Source of the DNA: a virus
Virus record (IMG/VR): IMGVR_UViG_3300033146_002715
Coordinates: 1-32,131 of that record
Reading direction: 5' to 3' (one strand)
Length of the DNA: 32,131 bases
Notes under the pieces: generated by a model
Databases searched by the model: none
Told to the model about the DNA's origin: nothing
Seen by the model: only the letters and a program-made list of their open reading frames with translations
Made by a program: the position numbers and the translations under genes
In this document: piece by piece, positions 23,114 through 31,960 of the stretch
How positions within the stretch are numbered: position 1 is the first letter of the stretch
Layout: each line of letters begins with the position of its first letter

Positions 23114-25222
23114 ATGAATTATCGTATACTCGAACTTTTTTATAATGTTGACTTAAAAACATTATATGATGCTGAGGGTTTTGTATTAAATGCTAACCAT
23201 ATACCATATATAACATTTACAGAACAAGTTTTAGTTCAACTTCAACTTGTTGTTAACGCTAATCTTGATGTATATACAAAATTACCAATTGATAGTGCAT
23301 ATTCATGTGTTATTGATGATGATTTTATACATAATGATGAACCATATTTAAAAACCATTAATGATAGTTTTAATATTGATGGTGATTGGAAAAACAATGG
23401 AAATGCTGATGTAACATTAGGACAATTAAGTTTTAGATTGGATGCAAATACTGAACAATTCCAAAATAACATTGGTACTAAAAGTCAAAAAACTAATACT
23501 AGTTTAGAAATAAAAAGTATTAATGATGAAGCAAAATTAAATTTTATTATATTTTTTGATTTTTATTGTAAGAATGTAATGGATTTGGACTCCTCAATAC
23601 CAATTCCAACTCCTGAAGGTGATTATTATACTAGAACTCAAAGTGACGCTAGATATGCTAAACATAGTATCGAAACTGATGTATTAACTTTAAGTGCAGA
23701 TTTAGAACTTGCATTAACAGGTTTTAATATAACTGATACAAAAACTGATGATTATACTGCTGAGATTGGTGATTCAATTAGAACTAATACTGAATTAAGT
23801 GGTTCATTTGATATTTTATTACCAGCAACACCTGATAATGGGGATGAAATAGCAGTTGTAGATGTAAATGGTAGTTGGTCAACAGAGAATTTAATTCTAT
23901 TAGGAAATGGTAAAAATATTAATAATGTTTCAGGAGATTTTGTTTGTAATGTAGATAAGTCATATTTAGAATTACAATTTATAACTGAAACTGATAATTG
24001 GATTGTTAAAGAGATTCCAGATTCAGCTGAATCACATTCTCATAGTAATCTAGCACTTTTAAATGAAATTGACCAAGATTTAAGTGTTTCTGGGGATGTT
24101 AATTTTAATAGTATTTCAACAACTGAAATGGGTGATGTCAAAGATTATATTGATAACTCAAGTGGTAGTGGTGTAAGTGATATAATTAGAATAACTAAAT
24201 ATTTATCATTAGGTTTGAATTATATACAACTAGAAAATTTAATAGATTCAAATAAACCAGTTGAAATGATATTACCAAATTCGCCAACCTTGATAAATGG
24301 ATATGGTTTTTATATTTCTGGTTCAAAATTATATTTAGACTCAGAGTTACCGTTTGAAGACAATTATCAAGCTATTATAATTTATGAGAAATTCTCTGAA
24401 GAAGGTTTTGATGATTATGTTGGGTTTACTTCCATACATCCAACTGAAATATTAGATAATATATTTTTAAGTTGTATTTCAGGTGAAGTTAATACATTAA
24501 AAGCATCTTGGGGTGATACTGAAATAACGGGTGTTAATATAACAGATGTTGAGTCTGAATTAACACATGAATATACTTCATTGTATAATAATAATATTAA
24601 AAGTGTTATACTTGGAACAGAAGACTCTTCAAATATTGAAAGTTTGATATTACACGACAATTCAATTTTATTTGCTAATGTTAGTAACTTCCCTGATTTA
24701 ATAATTTTTCATTGCTACAACAATTTATTGACAAGTATTGATATAACTGAAAATCTTAGTCTTGAAAGAATACAATTCACAAATAACCAATTAACTAGTA
24801 TAAATTTAATATACAACGCTGCACTAATTGAAGTTAATTTAAATTTAAATCAAATTGATTATATAACATTAGATAATAACCCAAATATTGAGAATTTAAA
24901 TTTATCATCTAACCTTTTAACTACATTAGATTTAGAAGCTAATCATCTTATTAAAACATTAAATGTAAACAACAATGAATTAGTATTATTGGAAATAGTT
25001 GGACTTACTTTAATTGAAAGTATAGAATTAAATAATAATAATATAGACGCAGGTGCAACTGATGGTAGTGATGATGGAACTTTAAATAATATATTAAAAA
25101 TATTAGATGATAATGGAGTAGAGAATGGTTATTGTGATATGTCAGACCAGTCACCTGATAACGCACCCGATACAACATTATTGTCAAACTTAACTGCTAA
25201 AGGTTGGACAATATTAACATAA
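23114..25222 (+). CDS. tail fibre/adhesin with C-terminal leucine-rich repeats
   Basis: 702 aa. Domain order: an attachment domain like the preceding protein (1-160), a linker with YYTRTQSDARYAKHS (about 173-187; the T-x-SDARYA motif is typical of phage fibres), a beta-rich middle, then about eight leucine-rich repeats of roughly 20-21 residues between 500 and 640 (N-x-L-T-S/T-I/L-x-L/I-x-x-N pattern, as in NNQLTSINLIYNAALIEVNL), ending in a short cap DQSPDNAPDTTLLSNL. LRRs are protein-binding solenoids and are uncommon as phage receptor-binding ends. Likely the host-contact domain. No signal peptide. The next gene starts 22 bases later. Confidence 0.7.
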   Translation: MNYRILELFYNVDLKTLYDAEGFVLNANHIPYITFTEQVLVQLQLVVNANLDVYTKLPIDSAYSCVIDDDFIHNDEPYLKTINDSFNIDGDWKNNGNADVTLGQLSFRLDANTEQFQNNIGTKSQKTNTSLEIKSINDEAKLNFIIFFDFYCKNVMDLDSSIPIPTPEGDYYTRTQSDARYAKHSIETDVLTLSADLELALTGFNITDTKTDDYTAEIGDSIRTNTELSGSFDILLPATPDNGDEIAVVDVNGSWSTENLILLGNGKNINNVSGDFVCNVDKSYLELQFITETDNWIVKEIPDSAESHSHSNLALLNEIDQDLSVSGDVNFNSISTTEMGDVKDYIDNSSGSGVSDIIRITKYLSLGLNYIQLENLIDSNKPVEMILPNSPTLINGYGFYISGSKLYLDSELPFEDNYQAIIIYEKFSEEGFDDYVGFTSIHPTEILDNIFLSCISGEVNTLKASWGDTEITGVNITDVESELTHEYTSLYNNNIKSVILGTEDSSNIESLILHDNSILFANVSNFPDLIIFHCYNNLLTSIDITENLSLERIQFTNNQLTSINLIYNAALIEVNLNLNQIDYITLDNNPNIENLNLSSNLLTTLDLEANHLIKTLNVNNNELVLLEIVGLTLIESIELNNNNIDAGATDGSDDGTLNNILKILDDNGVENGYCDMSDQSPDNAPDTTLLSNLTAKGWTILT

Positions 25223-25244
25223 AAGTTAAAAAAGGAAAATTAAT

Positions 25245-27590
25245 ATGAAACAAATACATACTATATATCTCCCAGATTTATTGAAAGTAACGGATTTATC
25301 AATAACAGATGCTACATTTGGAAGCTCAAATATAAATAATTTAGTTTTTGATGGTTTAGATTATAAGAATTTAAATCCTTATAAATGCATTTTCAATTCA
25401 CATTTTGAAACTTTTAATAATGTTGATGGAGCATATGTTATAAATCTTCCAACATCTTCTCCAATTGATTTAGTATTAAGTGTTGATATTTTTTCAGATA
25501 CTAATAAAACAACTTTTTATATACAAAATAGTTTTAATGGAACTGATTGGAATGATGAATTTTTATTTAAATCTGATAATATTAATTGTTTAGATGAGTT
25601 TACACCTGAATGTAAATGTGGAATAAATTCAAATGGTAACCCTTGTATCTTTATAGGTCACACTACTGATAATTATAATTATACTACAAGTGTTAAAATA
25701 AATTATATTATAACGACTGATAGTATAAATTTTGAAGGTTGGTCTATTATAAAAACTGATAGTTCATCTGGTTATACAAATTTCACACCTAGTTTTATGT
25801 ATAATACACATAATATAGTAGGTGATTTAAAAGGTAGTTTTCTAAAATGTTTTGATAAGTTTAAATTTGGTGGAGAAGATTTTGAACCTAACACTGATGA
25901 AGATTTTATAACTAAAGAATGGTGTGATGATAATTTAAGTATCGAAACTATTGGAGATGTTGTAAGTGTATCTGGAAGTGTAAATGATAATTTTGCAGTA
26001 TTCGATGGTGTAACTGGAAAAGTTATAAAAGATGCAGGTGTGAATGTAGCTGATAAATGTTTAAAAACTGATATAATAACCTTAAATAACAATGTGGAAT
26101 ATATACCTCTTAATGATTATAACCCAGCAACTAAGAAATATGTATTAGATTTATATTCTAATTCAAATCAAAGTGTTTGGTATGGTAAAGATTCTATTTG
26201 TTTAAGTGGTGAAATAACAACTATTGATAAAGTTTCATTTAATGAAGATTCTGGTTATGTAGCTAAATATACTATATCAGATGTTAACAATAAAGATAAT
26301 GCAAAGACTGGTATTTTAAAGTGTATTTTAACAAACAATGTAGAAGATGTATATCAACAACAAATGATAGAACATGACCCATCAGTTTCATTTGATAAAT
26401 ATGGATATACAGTTGATATAGCTGGTGATGTTTGTTGTGTAGGTGCTTTAAATTATGATGGATTTGGTTCTAATAAGGGTGGAGTTTTTTATTATAAAAG
26501 AGAAAATAATTTGTGGACGTTAAAACAAACGTTTGTTGATAACGATTTAAAAGGTGCTTTTGGTAAAGATTTAAGTCTAAATGAAAACGGTAATGTTTTA
26601 GTGGTTAGAACCTCAAATAGCTTCGTTATCTTTAATATGGTTAATGAATTATGGACAGAAGTATTCACAGATGATAAAACAACAGGTCAAGATGATACTA
26701 CTACTATAAATAATACAGGTAACATAATTGTAATAGGCTCTATTTCATCTGATGTGGTAAGCATTTATAGTGGAAATGGTTCTAATTGGTTTAATACACA
26801 AAATATAGAAATTGAAGATGAGAATTTCGGTATAAAAGTTAAATTGAGTGGTAATGGTAAAGTGTTAGTTGTAACTAGTTGTTATGATAATGAGATATAC
26901 TCAAATGTTAAAATATATAAGCTAATCAATGGTACATACCAATTCTATCAAGAACTATTAGATAATGTAGATGGTTCAAGGTTTGGTGAGGGTATTTCAA
27001 CTAATTATGATGGTTCAATTGTTTTTATAGGTGCTGATAAATCAGATGATATATCATTTGAAAATGGTATATGTTATGTTTATAATGATAATGGAAGTTC
27101 ATATACTTTAAAACAAACTATTAGATGTTCTTCACAAGATATTGAAATTAGATTTGGTAGGAGAATAGAACTCTCAGATGATGCAAGAATTGTATATATA
27201 AGTGCTTTTTTAGGGAATAACCCTACAAAATCTGGTAGAGTATTTGGATATTTATTACAAGATAATGGATATTATGCTGAGTTTTGTGAATTAATAAGTG
27301 ATCCTACTCAATCTGGTAGTAGATTTGGTGAGACTATATCTATATCAAATAGTGGGTTCGATTTAATAGTTGGCTCTCCAGAAAGAAATGAACCTGAAAC
27401 TAGATCAGGTGCAGCATTTATATTCACTACACCCATTTTTAATAATGAAATTATACATTTAGATACTGAAAACCAAACAGATGATATAACTTTTAGTTTT
27501 AATAGAGAAAATACTGGTATTATGAATTTAAAAGTTCACAATAACAATACAAATGATTGGATAATTAACCTTGAAAGGATAGTAATATAA
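25245..27590 (+). CDS. tail fibre protein with C-terminal FG-GAP-type beta-propeller
   Basis: 781 aa, SD AAAAGGA. It has a short N-terminal motif MKQIHTIYLPD shared in style with the following fibres. A linker module at about 250-300 (VFDGVTGKVIKDAGVN then DYNPATKKYV) is common in phage fibres. A propeller at about 376-726 is made of blades with GSRFGEGIS or GSRFGETIS openings and (V/I)FIGA or IVGSPE closings. Such FG-GAP repeats bind sugars, proteins and cations in adhesins and integrins. The C-terminal 50 residues are a small beta cap. It stops on the start of the next gene (TAATG). Confidence 0.7.
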   Translation: MKQIHTIYLPDLLKVTDLSITDATFGSSNINNLVFDGLDYKNLNPYKCIFNSHFETFNNVDGAYVINLPTSSPIDLVLSVDIFSDTNKTTFYIQNSFNGTDWNDEFLFKSDNINCLDEFTPECKCGINSNGNPCIFIGHTTDNYNYTTSVKINYIITTDSINFEGWSIIKTDSSSGYTNFTPSFMYNTHNIVGDLKGSFLKCFDKFKFGGEDFEPNTDEDFITKEWCDDNLSIETIGDVVSVSGSVNDNFAVFDGVTGKVIKDAGVNVADKCLKTDIITLNNNVEYIPLNDYNPATKKYVLDLYSNSNQSVWYGKDSICLSGEITTIDKVSFNEDSGYVAKYTISDVNNKDNAKTGILKCILTNNVEDVYQQQMIEHDPSVSFDKYGYTVDIAGDVCCVGALNYDGFGSNKGGVFYYKRENNLWTLKQTFVDNDLKGAFGKDLSLNENGNVLVVRTSNSFVIFNMVNELWTEVFTDDKTTGQDDTTTINNTGNIIVIGSISSDVVSIYSGNGSNWFNTQNIEIEDENFGIKVKLSGNGKVLVVTSCYDNEIYSNVKIYKLINGTYQFYQELLDNVDGSRFGEGISTNYDGSIVFIGADKSDDISFENGICYVYNDNGSSYTLKQTIRCSSQDIEIRFGRRIELSDDARIVYISAFLGNNPTKSGRVFGYLLQDNGYYAEFCELISDPTQSGSRFGETISISNSGFDLIVGSPERNEPETRSGAAFIFTTPIFNNEIIHLDTENQTDDITFSFNRENTGIMNLKVHNNNTNDWIINLERIVI

Positions 27591-29023
27591 TGATAAAACA
27601 ATTAGATAAAATTTATGTTGATGATAACATATCTGTAGTTGAGATTTCTGGTGATATTGATGTAACTAATAAATTTAGTTCAGATAGAATGAAAATTAAT
27701 GGTAGAATGTACAATACTAGATTAAACACACTTTATAATGTAAGCACTTTTAATCTAACTGACAATATTAATAATGGTTATACTAAAATTAAATTGCCAC
27801 ATAATGTTGGTGAGTTTAAACTAACTGTAAATATCCAATCTAAACAATTTATAATTTATGATATAGTAGCTGAAATGAATAATAGTTGGGTCAATGTTAA
27901 TGCAACTACAAACACACATAATTATTTAGGAAATTCAGATTTAGTTAGATTCTGTAGAATAAAAGATGAGTGTTTTATTTTAATAGGTGATTTTGGTGAT
28001 GTTATATCAAATACTTTAAATATAAATATTTCAGAATGTATTTTATTAAATAATACACCACACGAGGAATTTTTTGAGCCATTTGAGATAAGTGTAGAAA
28101 CGGAAGAGATAAAAGAAGATTTTTTAAATGGAGATATTACAAGCACACAAACTGATATATATGTAACTTCACAATTGTATAATGTGGATGATATATTATT
28201 TATTGATAATGAACAACTTAAGGTTATAAGTATTGACTCAGAAAATAATTTACATCTAACAATTGAAAGGGGTTTTGATAATACAACTAAAACTGAACAT
28301 ATTAATCTCACACGGTTAAGTAATAAATGTATAATAGAAGACTCAATATCAACAAATAATGCAATATACAACAAACTTAAAGTAGCAGTTTCAAATCAAA
28401 TAATTATAAATGGTGAAGCTGAATATAATGAATACTCAAGTTATTCTAATGATTATTTTATACCATTAAAATATATTTATGATCAATTAAATAGTGAAGG
28501 TAATGTTAAAAGTGTTGGTAGTTTTTTTGATGGAAATTATGTTGTTTTTGAAGGTGATACTGGAAATATTATAAAAGATAGTGGATTAAATCAATTTAAT
28601 TTAGCATCAGTTAATGAAGCTTTAAAGTTAGATAATAATACACCATATGAACCTATATTACCATATAATCCAGCAACTAAAAAATTCGTAGATGATAATT
28701 CAATATATACACTACAAGGTTTTTATACATCATCTACGCAGATATCAGTTGGAAATAATGAAACATTTAGTGTAAATGCAGTCCCTGGTGATTCTTGTAT
28801 ATGGAATTATAAGATTTTTAATGATGAAAAAATTAGAAAAGGTAGATTATTTGTTTATTTAAAAAATTCTAGCATAACTTTTAAAGATTTAGATGATATA
28901 AATTATATGGGAAGTGATTTGGCAATAGTTTCTTCAAGTTATGTAAATAACACTTTAAATATAAATATAATAAACAATAGCAATTCTATTATAACTATTC
29001 AACTTTGGAGACAAAATATATGA
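27590..29023 (+). CDS. tail fibre protein, linker paralogue
   Basis: 477 aa, GAAAGGA SD inside the preceding gene. Starts MIKQLDKIYVDDN, like its neighbours. The middle has an all-beta region with ITSTQTDIYVTSQLYNVDDI (about 183-202), reminiscent of short carbohydrate-module folds. The shared linker (VFEGDTGNIIKDSGLN, about 319-334; PYNPATKKFV, 358-367) is followed by only about 110 residues and no propeller. It may be the short or scaffold member of the fibre set. It overlaps the next gene by four bases (ATGA). Confidence 0.62.
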   Translation: MIKQLDKIYVDDNISVVEISGDIDVTNKFSSDRMKINGRMYNTRLNTLYNVSTFNLTDNINNGYTKIKLPHNVGEFKLTVNIQSKQFIIYDIVAEMNNSWVNVNATTNTHNYLGNSDLVRFCRIKDECFILIGDFGDVISNTLNINISECILLNNTPHEEFFEPFEISVETEEIKEDFLNGDITSTQTDIYVTSQLYNVDDILFIDNEQLKVISIDSENNLHLTIERGFDNTTKTEHINLTRLSNKCIIEDSISTNNAIYNKLKVAVSNQIIINGEAEYNEYSSYSNDYFIPLKYIYDQLNSEGNVKSVGSFFDGNYVVFEGDTGNIIKDSGLNQFNLASVNEALKLDNNTPYEPILPYNPATKKFVDDNSIYTLQGFYTSSTQISVGNNETFSVNAVPGDSCIWNYKIFNDEKIRKGRLFVYLKNSSITFKDLDDINYMGSDLAIVSSSYVNNTLNINIINNSNSIITIQLWRQNI

Positions 29024-31416
29024 TAAAACAATTTAATGAAAAATATATACCACAAAATATAGGTATAAAATCCACAGCTAATGCTTCACATGGAACATTT
29101 GAAAGTGTTAATGTTAGTGGTGATATAACAAATAGTAATATTGCAGTTAATGTTAGTGGTAACAATTATAACTTTTTTAATTTCACACCTGAGAAACTGA
29201 CTACTAAAAACGGTGCAATTCTTATTAAATTTTCATATATTACAAACACATTTTATTTAAATGCACAATTCGATTTATACATTCAAGACACTTTAATAAA
29301 TACTTTGTATATAAACACTTTTAATGAAAATGGATTTTGGCAAGAAAATAAATGTCTAATTTTCACAAATAATACAGATTATGCAAATTCATATACTAAA
29401 ATTATGACTTTAGGTGATTTTAACTCAACAGATGATACTAATAATATTGAAGATTTTTGTATAAAAATTGGAGATAATTCAGATTTTATTTCAGATGATA
29501 TTACAATCCACATTAAGAATTTAAATATACATATCGTTGGTGAAAATGATGATACTACATCTGATATAGATTTTAATATAAGTTTAATAACAAATGATGA
29601 TAATTATAGGTTTGAAAATTGGACTAAAACATTTGGTTTACACAAAATAGTTGATGGAAATATAATATGTACAGATGATTTAATAAGCTATAAAAATTCT
29701 AAATATGAAAGTTTAGAAGTTAAGGGAAATTCTTCACTATCTTTAGCAACTAAATATGATGTTGAAAATTTAAATGAGTTTAATGTTATTGGACCAGATT
29801 CAAGTGTTGATGAAAATATATGTGCTTTTGATGGTAATTCTGGAGATTTAATAAAAGATAGTGGTGTTAATCTAATTGAATACATCGATGTTGTAAATGT
29901 TCTAACTAAAGATAATAATACCACATTCACACCAGACAATGATTATGAACCTGCAACTAAAAAATATGCAATTGATAATCTACCAGTAGTTTCTGGAGAT
30001 TTGTTTTTTGAATCTGATATATATCACGTAGTTCAAGCTAATTCAACTGTAATTGTTGATTCAGTTGATGCTATAAATAATACTGCTTATATTTGGGAAT
30101 ATTTTATATCTAATAGAAAATCTAAGTTTGAGTTAAATACTTTAAACGTATTAGTGAAAAATATTGATACTTTTGGTGATGTTATACCTTTATATACACT
30201 ACCAACTGGATTTATAGCAGAACACATTTCAATATCAAAAGATGGCTCATTAATTGGTTTTGGTAAAGTGGGTTCATATAGAAATTCTGGTGATATAGCA
30301 TATTATTCACATGCTAAAATATATCAAGATGGTATATTAGTTGATAACGGTGGTAGTATTCAAGGTAGAACAGCAGTATCAGATGTAGCTAAAATGATTA
30401 CAACAGGTGTTCTTTATGGTGATTATGCAAGAGGATTACATATTATACAAACTTGTGACTTAAGTAATGATGGATTAGATTTAGTTGGAATGCAATATAA
30501 ATCTGCAGATGAAACAGTTACAACAGGTAGATATTACAGATATACTAGAGCTGATATTACAAGTGGTTGGACACAAGTTGATAGTTATACTGAAAGTACT
30601 GTTGAAGATAAAGTTATAAATTGTGCTATAGCAGGTGATGGTAAAAATATGTGTTATACTACAAGTTATCCTGGTATAGTAGGAAGTCCAGCATATGATG
30701 TACCCGAAGGACTCCCCCCATTACCTAGTGGTTCTCATGGTTATTTTCCTTTTAGTTCTCTTCTACTCATGATTCAGCTACAAATACCTTGGCACGCTGG
30801 TAAATATTATTTTTATAACGATAAAATTTCTCAAGGATGGGTATCAATGATACCTGCACACACAGTTCCTGCAGTTGCCGCAATTCCAGCTAGAAATTAT
30901 TTATACATTAAAGATGAGAATCATAATATTATTACAACTGTTTCAACACCACCTCACAGTAGAGATGATACTTTAATTGTTTCAGAAGACGGCACAAAGA
31001 TTTTTAAAGCATATGCAAATAATGATACTTGTGTTGTATATAACTCAAGTGGTGGCGTAATGAAGACTTTCACAGGAAGTAATAGAGGTTCAATGTCAAA
31101 TGATGGTAAAATATTTATTATCTGGAATAATGATACGTTAATGTATGACATTATGGATCAAACTTATAATATATATGCTAATATTTCAGATGTAGGTGAA
31201 CAACAAGTTGCTATAAGTGATTATGGTATAATAGCTTTTGCTAATGGTGTTGTTAAAAATATACCTAGAACTTATACAACAAATGAAGATGGTATTAAAA
31301 GTATATCAACTGAAATAAAAGCTGGATTAAACAGTATTAAAACTAAAGTAGAATTTAAGATTAAAAACAATGAATCAACAAATATATACTTTAAAGCAAA
31401 AAGGATTATACAATAA
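29020..31416 (+). CDS. tail fibre protein with propeller-like C-terminus
   Basis: 798 aa from ATG 29020, chosen because GGAG lies nine bases upstream and ATGA couples it to the previous stop; a TTG at 29005 would overlap that SD. N-terminus MIKQFNEKYIPQ matches its neighbours. The linker (FDGNSGDLIKDSGVN, about 270-284; DYEPATKKYA, 308-317) is shared. Residues about 390-740 are repeated short beta stretches resembling a propeller (AISDYGIIAFANG, MSNDGKIFIIW). An odd Pro/Ser/aromatic insert lies near 560-605 (VPEGLPPLPSGSHGYFPF). The C-terminal KIKNNESTNIYFKAKRIIQ resembles the ends of the other fibres. Probable receptor-binding fibre. Confidence 0.65.
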   Translation: MIKQFNEKYIPQNIGIKSTANASHGTFESVNVSGDITNSNIAVNVSGNNYNFFNFTPEKLTTKNGAILIKFSYITNTFYLNAQFDLYIQDTLINTLYINTFNENGFWQENKCLIFTNNTDYANSYTKIMTLGDFNSTDDTNNIEDFCIKIGDNSDFISDDITIHIKNLNIHIVGENDDTTSDIDFNISLITNDDNYRFENWTKTFGLHKIVDGNIICTDDLISYKNSKYESLEVKGNSSLSLATKYDVENLNEFNVIGPDSSVDENICAFDGNSGDLIKDSGVNLIEYIDVVNVLTKDNNTTFTPDNDYEPATKKYAIDNLPVVSGDLFFESDIYHVVQANSTVIVDSVDAINNTAYIWEYFISNRKSKFELNTLNVLVKNIDTFGDVIPLYTLPTGFIAEHISISKDGSLIGFGKVGSYRNSGDIAYYSHAKIYQDGILVDNGGSIQGRTAVSDVAKMITTGVLYGDYARGLHIIQTCDLSNDGLDLVGMQYKSADETVTTGRYYRYTRADITSGWTQVDSYTESTVEDKVINCAIAGDGKNMCYTTSYPGIVGSPAYDVPEGLPPLPSGSHGYFPFSSLLLMIQLQIPWHAGKYYFYNDKISQGWVSMIPAHTVPAVAAIPARNYLYIKDENHNIITTVSTPPHSRDDTLIVSEDGTKIFKAYANNDTCVVYNSSGGVMKTFTGSNRGSMSNDGKIFIIWNNDTLMYDIMDQTYNIYANISDVGEQQVAISDYGIIAFANGVVKNIPRTYTTNEDGIKSISTEIKAGLNSIKTKVEFKIKNNESTNIYFKAKRIIQ

Positions 31417-31583
31417 TGATAAATATAATTAAATATATAATATTGGCTTTTTTATTAATTACAGTAAGTTGTCAAAATTATTCAAAAACCGAATTTTATT
31501 CAAATGGTCAAATAAAAAGTGAAGAAACTAGAAATGGAGTACCAAATTGGTCTGAAAATAAAAATTTCAACCTTAAAAAATAA
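31416..31583 (+). CDS. 55-aa lipoprotein, possible superinfection-exclusion protein
   Basis: ATG 31416 overlaps the fibre stop (TAATG). The signal peptide is MINIIKYIILAFLLITVS followed by Cys19, a lipobox-like end (T-V-S-C; -3 Thr is not the consensus Leu). The short mature part contains FYSNGQIKSEETRNG, resembling one YwqK/MORN-type hairpin repeat. A tiny phage lipoprotein directly behind receptor-binding genes recalls T5 Llp, which blocks the receptor from inside the outer membrane. An Rz1-like spanin is another option, but there is no Rz partner and little Pro. Confidence 0.62.
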   Translation: MINIIKYIILAFLLITVSCQNYSKTEFYSNGQIKSEETRNGVPNWSENKNFNLKK

Positions 31584-31585
31584 TT

Positions 31586-31939
31586 ATGGAAAAATATATA
31601 CTAAAAGCACCTGATGAATATTATTTGTTATCTGAAGAAGATAAGAATGTTATTTGTAATGGTGTTGGAGCAGTTGGTGATTGGAAATCGAAATATATTC
31701 CCAAAACAATTTATGGATTAGATATAACAGAATGTGCTAATATACATGATTATATGTATTATATTGGTAAAACAATTTTAGATAAAACTAAAGCTGATGA
31801 TATATTTTTAGAAAATATGAATTTTTTAATTTCTGTTAATAATTGGTGGTTGATATTCTTACGTAAAAGACGTGCATATAAATACTATATTGCAGTTAGA
31901 TTTTTTGGCAAAGATGCTTTTTTTAATAAAAAACTATAA
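31586..31939 (+). CDS. phospholipase A2-like protein
   Basis: 117 aa, starting two bases after the lipoprotein stop without a clear SD (likely coupled). The central motif C50-A-N-I-H54-D55-Y-M-Y58 matches the catalytic C..HD..Y of secreted phospholipase A2. An earlier C24-N-G-V-G-A-V-G resembles its glycine-rich calcium loop. A Trp-rich hydrophobic patch (NNWWLIFL) and a basic C-terminal half (KRRAYKYYIAVRFFG) follow. Similar HDYMY proteins occur in other phages as I recall them, without known function. It might act on host membranes at entry or lysis. Only two cysteines, so not a disulfide-rich secreted enzyme. Confidence 0.58.
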   Translation: MEKYILKAPDEYYLLSEEDKNVICNGVGAVGDWKSKYIPKTIYGLDITECANIHDYMYYIGKTILDKTKADDIFLENMNFLISVNNWWLIFLRKRRAYKYYIAVRFFGKDAFFNKKL

Positions 31940-31960
31940 ATATAATAAAAGGGAAAATAA

